Source: Mariniphaga sp. (GTDB taxonomy: Bacteria; Bacteroidota; Bacteroidia; Bacteroidales; Prolixibacteraceae). Taken from it: DNA of 64,000 nt. A program made the position numbers and the translations under genes. The stretch covers positions 62,001-126,000 of the forward strand of contig JAGXGA010000036.1 of NCBI GenBank assembly GCA_024636975.1, read 5' to 3'. The notes beneath the pieces are model-generated. The model did not search any database. It saw only the letters and a program-made list of their open reading frames with translations, and was not told the origin of the DNA. Of the stretch, positions 18,031-25,843 are shown in pieces; position 1 is the first letter of the stretch, and each line of letters begins with the position of its first letter.

Positions 18031-19170
18031 TTATTCCACTTGTTTATTTTCCAGATACAGATGCTGTCCGGGTTTCCATGGCTTTGAAAATATATCAACG
18101 TCGCCATCTCCATCCACATCGGCAGCAACAAACTCATGCACTTCAAAGCCACTAAGAATCAAATGCTCCTTCCATTGAGAACCGTCGCCTGCAACATTCT
18201 CCCAGATGAACATCTTACGTGTTCCCGGAGTCAGCGGGCCGCCCCCCGAAGCAATATCCATATACCCATCGCCATTAAAGTCGGCAATGGCCAGCGAATG
18301 AAAATCCTGATCAGTTGAGTCGGCTGTAACGGGGTGAAAAACAAACTCCCCGCCGTTATTTACATTTTCCCACCAGAACACCCTGCCGTTTTGTGTATCT
18401 GCTTCAGCCTGTACAATATCGGGCATGCCGTCGTTGTTTATATCCAACACCCATGTTTTCAGTGCCAGTCCAAACCTGTCGGGGCGGTTTCCCCCAGGGG
18501 GTATAAGCTTATGCTCCTTCCAGCTCTTCCCATCTCCGTTTACATTTTCAAACCACACATCTCCCCGCACTATATCCATGTGCCCGTCATTGTTCAAATC
18601 GCCATACCCGTGGGGTGCTGCACCACCGTGAATGCCATCCCAGATTTTGGTATAATCCCAGTTTTGCGTATAATCTTCAGGAATTCTGTACCACGCAGTA
18701 ACATTATGTTCCTTATCATTTGAAACCACCACAACATCCTTAATGCCGTCTCCGTCAATATCCACAATCACATTGTCGTGCGTACCAATCATGTTTTTAC
18801 GATGGAGAATAAATTCCTCCTTTTCAGGATTGCCCGGATTTTCAAACCAAGAGTCCCCAACAACAAAATCAATCAATCCATTGCGGTTGACATCGTGAGG
18901 CACACCACCTACATCGGTACGGGCGCCGGTTCCAATTTTTCTTAATTTCCATTCAGAAGGTGAAATATATTCCATCCAAAACATAGTACCCCGCTGCCCG
19001 TATACAAAATCAAGATATCCGTCCTTGTTCATATCCACCAGGGATGTAGCGCCCATATTTTCACCGAATTCCCCAAATTCTCCTATTTTATGCACCTCAA
19101 ATTGAAAGGATTGTCCAAAACTAAACATCCAGGTGCATACTATAAATGCTGTTAAACCAATATTTTTCAT
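18031..19170 (-). CDS. secreted VCBS/FG-GAP-repeat beta-propeller protein
   Basis: A signal peptide (FIVCTWMFSFGQS) precedes about six to seven repeats with calcium-loop motifs such as DMNKDGYLDF, DIDGDGIKDV, DLNNDGHMDI, DINNDGMPDI, DFNGDGYMDI and DVDGDGDVDI, each followed by a WFEN or WWENV strand. This predicts an integrin-like seven-bladed propeller, probably calcium-stabilised and extracytoplasmic. Such folds occur in lectins and some lyases; no catalytic signature is recognised. It is the first gene of the minus-strand sugar operon, 110 nt upstream of the MFS gene. Confidence 0.88.
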   Translation of the reverse strand: MKNIGLTAFIVCTWMFSFGQSFQFEVHKIGEFGEFGENMGATSLVDMNKDGYLDFVYGQRGTMFWMEYISPSEWKLRKIGTGARTDVGGVPHDVNRNGLIDFVVGDSWFENPGNPEKEEFILHRKNMIGTHDNVIVDIDGDGIKDVVVVSNDKEHNVTAWYRIPEDYTQNWDYTKIWDGIHGGAAPHGYGDLNNDGHMDIVRGDVWFENVNGDGKSWKEHKLIPPGGNRPDRFGLALKTWVLDINNDGMPDIVQAEADTQNGRVFWWENVNNGGEFVFHPVTADSTDQDFHSLAIADFNGDGYMDIASGGGPLTPGTRKMFIWENVAGDGSQWKEHLILSGFEVHEFVAADVDGDGDVDIFSKPWKPGQHLYLENKQVE

Positions 19171-19849
19171 TATTCTTTTTTCTTTAGTTAATTCCGGTCT
19201 GTTAAAAAAAGAAAGACATGTTTATTCCTTTTGTGTACAAAAAAACACCTATGCAATTTAATAAATTAAACAACAGCTTCAATATCATTGTCTTTCCTTT
19301 CGAAAGACTTGGATAAAATGGCCTGATTCTCCTCAAAAAATTACCCCCTCTTCAAATAGAAATTGCTTACCATACAAATCAGGCTCTCTTTTTAAAAAAG
19401 GATAGACCCCAACCAGGACTAATTTATCTTGGTATTATCTTCGTTGTATATTCGTAGTATATTCGTATCAAATTCGTATCAAATTCGCGATTTATCGAAT
19501 TTAATACGAAGATACTTCGAAGTTAATATGAATTTAATGCATAGTTGAACGGGGATTGTATAAGAACGCGTAATATAAACCAGTTAAAACAAGGTCTTTT
19601 TCAATATCTGAATATGGATAATATCACACAAGGAGGGGAAAAGGCTTTTTTTTAAAGGAGAGTTTCCTTTTACAATGGATTAACTGGTGGAAAGAACTAC
19701 ATAACCTGTCAGCCAACAGGAATCAATTGCGGTGAGCTGAAACCCGGACTTCTATATCTTGCATTCTATCACATAAAAAATGAACGATTACCTGAATCGA
19801 ATCAAAATAGAAAATAAAATCTGTTGATACTATCCTCCCCTTATGTTTT
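19171..19849. other. gene-free interval with short repeats
   Basis: No plausible gene lies in this A+T-rich stretch between the VCBS gene and the relic at 19850-20066. Its left end must carry the promoter of the VCBS operon, but I see no exact TAnnTTTG. Its one clear structure is the ttcgtat repeat/hairpin cluster at 19441-19510. Confidence 0.7.
19461..19510. repeat. TTCGTATCAAA tandem repeat with hairpin
   Basis: attcgtatcaa is repeated head to tail (19461, 19472), preceded by looser copies (tcgttgtat, ttcgtagtat). The arm ttcgtatcaaattcg (19473-19487) pairs with cgaatttaatacgaa (19496-19510) with one wobble over an 8-nt loop. It could be a regulator site or a decayed mobile-element end; nothing decides between them. 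Confidence 0.6.
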
Positions 19850-20066
19850 TCATAGAGGCAAAAGAACAGCCGCACAATGGTCTATACCAGGCGTATTGAT
19901 CGGAACCCAATTGCCGCCTTGTATTTCATCTTCCTTACTCAACCATACATTATCCGATATATTCAGCCATTTTAATTTCCACTTTCCATTGGTATTGGAA
20001 AGATCGCGCTGAGGCCCGTTTATGTGCTTTTCACTATTTTCCCGGCTGTAAATTTTTATATTATTC
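19850..20066 (-). pseudogene. probable 3' relic of a glycoside hydrolase gene
   Basis: Directly after the GH109-like stop, the minus strand has an open stretch reading ...GPQRDLSNTNGKWKLKWLNI, then WLSKEDEIQGGNWVPINTPG and CAAVLLPL-stop. Spaced Trp, GG and tPG residues followed by an aliphatic strand resemble the small C-terminal beta-sandwich (putative collagen-binding type) that ends many DUF4038/GH140-like enzymes. There is no start codon or ribosome site of its own, and the frame is lost upstream inside the neighbouring gene. A chance open frame remains possible. Confidence 0.4.
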
Positions 20067-21482
20067 TCATGCACCAATCCTGTCGATATCAACGGGCAAA
20101 TTGATCTTCCAGGCCCCATTGGTAAAATCAGGCACATCAATAGAATTTGAACGATTGGCAACCGACCATTCACTTAAAGGTGCAATTACACTCCATAAAG
20201 CGGCATCATAAACATCCTGATCCAGGGGAATACCATTCCGAAGGCAGTCAATAAGTCTCCAGTCCATAATAAAATCCATTCCTCCATGTCCGCCTACCTT
20301 TTTTGCCATTTCGCCAATTAACTTCACCATTCGGGGCGTATATTTTTCTTCAACAGCTTTCATCTCTTCCTCATTAAGCCACTCATGTCCTTTTGAAATT
20401 CTTCCCGGAAGCGGATACTGGCGTGCTATCCCTTCTGTTCCGCTAACAAGATGAATTCTTGAATAGGGACGTGGACTGGTAACATCATGTTGGATAAGAA
20501 TTGTTTTTCCTTTATGGGTTCTTACAGTAGTTGTATTCATGTTACCACGATATGAATCGGTTGCAAATTCCTTATAAAAATCATCCTTTTTTGCAAGCTC
20601 AGCTGCTGTTTTAGCCAGATGGAAATCGTTACCCGACATGGAAGTCAGGTACTCCATTTGATCACCCCTGTTTATATTCATTATCTGACAAACAGGCCCT
20701 AAGCCGTGTGTTGGATATAAGTTTCCATTTCGGGTCTGATTTTCTTTTAACCTCCACATATCGGAGTAATAACTCTTATCGAACAGCATATCCCTTAAAT
20801 CATGGATGTATGCTCCCTCAGCATGAATCACTTCTCCAAAGAAGCCTTGCCGGGCCATATTTAAAGTCAGCAGTTCAAAAAAACCATAGCAAACATTCTC
20901 AAGCATCATACAATGCTTCCGGGTTCTTTCAGATGTTTCAACCAGTTGCCAGGCCTCTTCAATTGTAACTGCTGCAGGTATCTCTGTTGCTGCATGCTTA
21001 TCATTTTCCATGGCATAAACGGCCATTGGAGTATGCCACTGCCAGGGGGTGCAGATATAAATCAGGTCAATATCGGGGTTTTCGCACATTTCTCTCCAGG
21101 CATCAACGTTACCACCATACTCTTTTGCTGGCTTTAATCCTTTTTCTGCAAGGTACTGTTGCGATTTTGCCATCGGCTCGGCATATTTATCAGACAATGC
21201 AACAACTTCTACCCCTTCAATGTAAGGCAATCGTTCCAATGCCATTGATCCACGCACACCAAGGCCAATAATTCCAATACGAACCGTATCAAGACGGGGT
21301 GCCACATAACCACTCATATTGAATTGCTGCGAATGTTTTAATTCAGCAGCCCTGCGTATTGACTCAAGATTAATGGACCTTGTATCGGCCCCTGATTGCC
21401 TGCATGAGGACATTCCACCTGCAATTAAACCGGTACCTGCCAGTCCTGCTATCTGAAAAAACTTTCTCCTGTTGGTTTTCAT
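20067..21482 (-). CDS. GH109-like NAD-dependent glycosidase/oxidoreductase (Gfo/Idh/MocA family), Tat lipoprotein
   Basis: The protein has a twin-arginine signal (NRRKFFQIAG) with a lipobox Cys at residue 27, then a Rossmann fold starting RIGIIGLGVRGSMALERL. Conserved segments IYICTPWQWHTPMA, ATEIPAAVTIEEAW, LYPTHGLGPVCQIMNINRGD, GRISKGHEWLN and KVGGHGGMDFIMDW match GH109 enzymes, which use bound NAD to cleave glycosides such as alpha-GalNAc by a redox/elimination cycle. Length 471 aa is typical. It is the last complete gene of the PUL operon, 9 nt after the upstream hydrolase. The linkage cut here is not predictable and a plain sugar dehydrogenase cannot be excluded. Confidence 0.82.
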   Translation of the reverse strand: MKTNRRKFFQIAGLAGTGLIAGGMSSCRQSGADTRSINLESIRRAAELKHSQQFNMSGYVAPRLDTVRIGIIGLGVRGSMALERLPYIEGVEVVALSDKYAEPMAKSQQYLAEKGLKPAKEYGGNVDAWREMCENPDIDLIYICTPWQWHTPMAVYAMENDKHAATEIPAAVTIEEAWQLVETSERTRKHCMMLENVCYGFFELLTLNMARQGFFGEVIHAEGAYIHDLRDMLFDKSYYSDMWRLKENQTRNGNLYPTHGLGPVCQIMNINRGDQMEYLTSMSGNDFHLAKTAAELAKKDDFYKEFATDSYRGNMNTTTVRTHKGKTILIQHDVTSPRPYSRIHLVSGTEGIARQYPLPGRISKGHEWLNEEEMKAVEEKYTPRMVKLIGEMAKKVGGHGGMDFIMDWRLIDCLRNGIPLDQDVYDAALWSVIAPLSEWSVANRSNSIDVPDFTNGAWKINLPVDIDRIGA

Positions 21483-21491
21483 ACGAAAAAT

Positions 21492-24125
21492 TTATTTAAA
21501 GGTGGAAATGACTGGATTAACTATACTTTGAACCGATTCATCGGATGATCTGACAATAAAAAGGTTTTTGTGATTCAAATATTTTTTTGCACCTGCCACA
21601 TCTGGTTCACCCAATTGATTGACAGGATTAATCCATAATTGTTTTTTTGAGGATGCAAGCTTTGCTAAATCCGGGATGTCAAAATCTTTTAAAGCACCCG
21701 GCAACCAGAAATATCCCCAAACGTTGTTATAATATCTATTTTTTATAAGAGGCATGTAGGAAGGCAACGTACCAATGGTTACAATTCCGTTTATCCGTTC
21801 GTCGAATGCAGCAGCTGACAGTGCCCATAAACCTCCAAGCCCCTGTCCTATGATTACTATTTCCCTGTTACGTAAATCATCCTGCGATTTTATTAAATCA
21901 ATCCCTTTAATAATATCAAAAGTCCGCATTCCAAGAGTTGTTTTACCAAATTCTGCGCTTTGAATTGCCAGGTCGTCGTGGGTGCGTAACATGGGGGTAT
22001 AACCCGTATACTGATTGGATGAAAAAGAAGGAGTAGGACTTGTTTCACCCGTTCCCCTTACATCAACAGTTAATACTACATATCCTTCCTTTGCAAGCAA
22101 GAATGGGATATTCGCGCTCTGGTAACCTATCGGCTTGCCGTTTTCAGATACATAAAAATAAATCGGGCTGTCTTTTTTAATTTTTTCAGGCTTAATCAAA
22201 AGTGCAGGAATAGTTATTCCCTCTTCACTTTTATAGATCAATTTTTCAACACTTAAGCCCTCAATATTCATCACCTCATACGATTTAACCGGGGGTATTT
22301 CTCTGTTAAGCTGCACATCCAAACCTATGCGTTTAGCTATAATATTCTTCAATTTTACAAGATCCGTTTCCGGGCTGTATATTTTATCGGCCCGTTTGGC
22401 ATTAAGAGTCTGACCCGTTTCGCTGCCAAGTGATACAAGGGTATTTCCACTTTCTGTACACCACAGGTCCTCCTCTTCTTCCACCTTCAGCGAAATATCC
22501 TCTGCCTTACCTTCTATTTCCTTGTCGAACCATTTATTCAGCCATTCATAGGCGGATTCACGATTTGAACGGTTCATTGAATGAGGGCCGGGAACCATAT
22601 CAATTTCGGCAGATTGTTTGCCTACCCGGTATCCTTCGTAGAACAGTTGCATATCTTCAAGGTATTGCCTGTGCCTTGGTTCTTCTCCCGATTCATTACC
22701 GACAATAATCCGTAACGGGCGGGGTGGAATAAGACTGTAGATATCCTTATCGGTTAACCTTTTACCTGTGAGGTATGTGTTTTCCATGGGTCCACCAGGA
22801 TGAGAAGCTGCACACACCTTTATACGTTCGTCAACAGCTGTTATAAGCAAAGCCATTTGTCCGCCACCTGAACAACCAACTGCAGCAAGTTTATCCTTGT
22901 CAACTTCAGGCCGGGATACCAGATAATCAACTGCCCGGATACCGTCCCATGTGCGTAACCCCGATAACGTCCAGTCAGCCAAAAACGATGGCCTGCCTAC
23001 ATACCAATGCTGGTCAACTCCCATATGGACCAGCCAGTCGTTGTTTTCGTTAATATATTCAGAACGTTCACCCTGGCCTACAGGATCGAAAACCAAAACT
23101 ACATAACCTTTCAGCACCATTCCTAATCCTGACATGTGATATACATCCCGTGACTTCCCGGCATCGCTGTGGCCAAGAGGAAACACTACTCCCGGAACAG
23201 GGAACTGTCGTCCCTTTGGGATATATAAATTCGCAGTAACAAAAAACCCTGGCTGACTTTCGAAAATGACCTTTTCAATCGTATATTTTTCATACTCCAG
23301 CTTACCTGTAACTTTTGCATTCAAAGGAGTTCGCTCAGGAAATTCACCAAAATAAGAACTCAAATTATTTCTGATCTCAACTTGTCTTGCTTTCCATTTT
23401 GCAATGCCGCCATCCTGCCATCTTGCCCCAATAGCATCTTCTTCAGGCGAATTCTTAATTTTTGCAAGTTTCCGGCTCCTTTCCCTGTCTGCCTCTTTTA
23501 TCCTAAGCTTTACATAATCATGAAATATTCTTTTCCCTTTCTGAATTTCATCATTTGATTCAAATATCTTAAGCGTATTTGGCTTTTCAAGCATGGATAA
23601 TTGTCCTTCAAAGTCACCTACAGGCGTAAAAACAACTTGTTCAACCCGGCATTTGGCTTCTTTGGTACCTGAAAATTCAAGTGATACAGTACTCCATTTT
23701 TGAACATTTACATTTTCAAATGTTCTTTCCCGGAAAGAATGAGAATCACCGTATTTAATTGCACCTATCTTCTGGTCATTTATTAAAATTAATAATTCCG
23801 AATCAGGTTTCTTTGCTTCCACATACGTAACAGTAATATTGTATTTTGCAGAAGGCTCAAAAAAAGCCACTTCTGCACGCCCACTGGTTGCGCCTTCCTT
23901 TAACTGGATTACTCGTCTCCGGCTATAGGAACCATCAATCCATTCCTCCCAAAAATTAATATCAGCAACTTCTACACCTTCTATTAGTTCAAATTCATTG
24001 AAAGCAACTGACTGATTTTCTTGCAAAGCAATTTCCTGAAACATACCAGATGCCATCAGATAATCAGAAAAGAATGGTGTATATAAAAACAATAAAAGAG
24101 TATAAAATTTCAATCGATTCATCAT
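21492..24125 (-). CDS. two-domain alpha/beta-hydrolase (acetyl-esterase-like) with N-terminal beta-sandwich; second domain lacks the nucleophile
   Basis: A signal peptide leads to a CBM-like beta-sandwich (about residues 30-175), then an acetyl-xylan-esterase-type hydrolase: PGVVFPLGHSDAGKSRDVYH, LVFDPVGQGERSEY, KLAAVGCSGGGQMALL with the nucleophile Ser, and VPGPHSMNRSN with the His. A second hydrolase fold (about 620-877) has IGQGLGGLWALS where GxSxG is expected, so Gly replaces Ser and this half is probably inactive. The enzyme is predicted to deacylate plant polysaccharide in the periplasm. It is the second, longer copy of the hydrolase in the duplicated cassette; the other copy (28164-30374) lacks the N-terminal sandwich. 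Confidence 0.85.
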   Translation of the reverse strand: MMNRLKFYTLLLFLYTPFFSDYLMASGMFQEIALQENQSVAFNEFELIEGVEVADINFWEEWIDGSYSRRRVIQLKEGATSGRAEVAFFEPSAKYNITVTYVEAKKPDSELLILINDQKIGAIKYGDSHSFRERTFENVNVQKWSTVSLEFSGTKEAKCRVEQVVFTPVGDFEGQLSMLEKPNTLKIFESNDEIQKGKRIFHDYVKLRIKEADRERSRKLAKIKNSPEEDAIGARWQDGGIAKWKARQVEIRNNLSSYFGEFPERTPLNAKVTGKLEYEKYTIEKVIFESQPGFFVTANLYIPKGRQFPVPGVVFPLGHSDAGKSRDVYHMSGLGMVLKGYVVLVFDPVGQGERSEYINENNDWLVHMGVDQHWYVGRPSFLADWTLSGLRTWDGIRAVDYLVSRPEVDKDKLAAVGCSGGGQMALLITAVDERIKVCAASHPGGPMENTYLTGKRLTDKDIYSLIPPRPLRIIVGNESGEEPRHRQYLEDMQLFYEGYRVGKQSAEIDMVPGPHSMNRSNRESAYEWLNKWFDKEIEGKAEDISLKVEEEEDLWCTESGNTLVSLGSETGQTLNAKRADKIYSPETDLVKLKNIIAKRIGLDVQLNREIPPVKSYEVMNIEGLSVEKLIYKSEEGITIPALLIKPEKIKKDSPIYFYVSENGKPIGYQSANIPFLLAKEGYVVLTVDVRGTGETSPTPSFSSNQYTGYTPMLRTHDDLAIQSAEFGKTTLGMRTFDIIKGIDLIKSQDDLRNREIVIIGQGLGGLWALSAAAFDERINGIVTIGTLPSYMPLIKNRYYNNVWGYFWLPGALKDFDIPDLAKLASSKKQLWINPVNQLGEPDVAGAKKYLNHKNLFIVRSSDESVQSIVNPVISTFK

Positions 24126-24134
24126 TTCTAAAAT

Positions 24135-25748
24135 TTAATTTGATACTGGTAACCTGTTTGATGTTTCAAATAGTTCAATGTCATTTTGGGAGGATTCCTG
24201 AGAATACAAACTTTTTGCCCTTCCAAAATCATTTCCAATAATGGATATCTGTCTTGATTTATCAATATCGAAAACTGTACCTGTACCATGGGGCATACTA
24301 CAGTTATGAACAAAAGCATTATTTGCATTTTTAAACGAAATAACCGGTGCATTTGAATTTAATGATTGCCGGCCCCTAAAGCCATCAATATCAATATCGT
24401 TAACCGACCAGCAACGAAGTGCGCTTCCAAAGCGTTCATCTTCTGACTCCGGCCAGTTGATTTGAATATTCTGAAGTTTAAGGTTATCAACATGCCGGCA
24501 AAAAATATCGTAGGGAGCTGTAAAATGTCCGAATGCCGTGAAAGGGTCAGAAGGATTCTCATGTTCATTCGTATACCTTCCTCCCGAGATGTTTATCCGG
24601 ATATTTTTTAAGGTTAACCCTTCAATGTGCTTTTCCTTTGCACCGGTTATAAATATGCCACCTGCCGCATTAATGGTCATATTCGATATAAGCACATTCC
24701 TTATCATACCCCAGGAAGTATCATCGTTCCTGCGATGAGACCAAATGTAAATTCCCTGACCATCCAACTGTTTGGGATGCTTGGAATCGATAGTAATGTT
24801 ATCTACGACTACTCCATCAATAAGTCCGCCATCTCTCATTATAAGTGCGAAACCACCACCTGAATCGAAAACTGTACAATTAGAAAAGGTAATGTTCCTG
24901 AATTCTCCGTGGGTTTCCGTTCCAATTTTCAATCCGGTTTGTGAGGTTTGCAGCACACAATTGGTTACAACCACATCCCTGCAAATTTTTGTTTGGGACT
25001 TTTCAGTAATTTTCAACACAATACAATCATCACCACAAAGCAGGCAACAATTGGAGATAATTACATTGGAACAACCATCAGGATTAATTCCATCAGTGTT
25101 GGGACCGTCATCCTCATAAAGTCCGTTCAGGATTGAAATGCCGGTAATTGTAACCCTTTTGCAATCAATTGGATGGATTGTCCAGGCAGGACTTTTTTCA
25201 ATCGTAAAATTATACAGACGGAGATTTTCACAACGAAAAAATAAAAACATCCTGTCGGGCCTCCACGATTTAACAGACCATTTTATTTCACCATCCTGGT
25301 GTAAACGTTTCTCCCAAAAGGATTCTCCATTACCGTTTATTGTCCCAAAACCTGTAATGCTGATATTTTCTGCATCTTCAGCATAAACCAGGCATCCGTG
25401 CCTGTAATCTTCCTGGTTTTTGCTTCCCCAAATTGTAGCACCTGGTGAAAGAAATACATTGACGTTGCTCTTTAACTCAAAAGTACCTGTTAGAAAATTT
25501 CCTGGGGGAAAAAATACAGTACCGCCCCCTTTTTTACTGCATAAATTTATAACATTTTGAATTGCATCCGAATTTAAGGTAGTACCATCCCCTGAAACAC
25601 CGAAATCAACAACATTGTACACCGGAAAATCAGCGGTATTTTCATTTGTAATTGCACCTGTAACGTCATTAACAGAAAAAAGGTTAAGACCAGCGACAAC
25701 TGCTGCACCTCCAATAAAATTTCGCCTTCTGATCTTTTTATTTTTCAT
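24135..25748 (-). CDS. GH28 polygalacturonase-family enzyme, Tat-exported (cassette copy 2)
   Basis: The N-terminus has a twin-arginine motif (RRRNFIGGAAVVAG). The rest is a right-handed parallel beta-helix beginning VVDFGVSGDGTTLNSDAIQN and TVFFPPGNFLTGTFELKSNV. GH28 catalytic segments are present: DGPNTDGINPDGCSNVIIS (first Asp), LLCGDDCIVLKI (two Asp) and LKIGTETHGEFRNITFSNC in the position of the usual G-H-G/RIK region. GH28 enzymes hydrolyse galacturonosyl or rhamnogalacturonan links with inversion. Length is 537 aa. It is very similar throughout to the protein at 30422-32050, its duplicate. Confidence 0.9.
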   Translation of the reverse strand: MKNKKIRRRNFIGGAAVVAGLNLFSVNDVTGAITNENTADFPVYNVVDFGVSGDGTTLNSDAIQNVINLCSKKGGGTVFFPPGNFLTGTFELKSNVNVFLSPGATIWGSKNQEDYRHGCLVYAEDAENISITGFGTINGNGESFWEKRLHQDGEIKWSVKSWRPDRMFLFFRCENLRLYNFTIEKSPAWTIHPIDCKRVTITGISILNGLYEDDGPNTDGINPDGCSNVIISNCCLLCGDDCIVLKITEKSQTKICRDVVVTNCVLQTSQTGLKIGTETHGEFRNITFSNCTVFDSGGGFALIMRDGGLIDGVVVDNITIDSKHPKQLDGQGIYIWSHRRNDDTSWGMIRNVLISNMTINAAGGIFITGAKEKHIEGLTLKNIRINISGGRYTNEHENPSDPFTAFGHFTAPYDIFCRHVDNLKLQNIQINWPESEDERFGSALRCWSVNDIDIDGFRGRQSLNSNAPVISFKNANNAFVHNCSMPHGTGTVFDIDKSRQISIIGNDFGRAKSLYSQESSQNDIELFETSNRLPVSN

Positions 25749-25843
25749 TTTAATAACTTTTCCAGTTTCCGGAGTTAAAGGAATGAATTGAAAACATAAT
25801 TTTTATTCAAAATAGCCTCAATTATAAAGGCCGCCAAAAATTA

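Noticed and set aside
17949-18152. 67-codon minus-strand frame near the VCBS gene end
   Set aside because: It overlaps the last calcium-loop repeats of the VCBS gene in another frame; no start site or conserved motif is seen.
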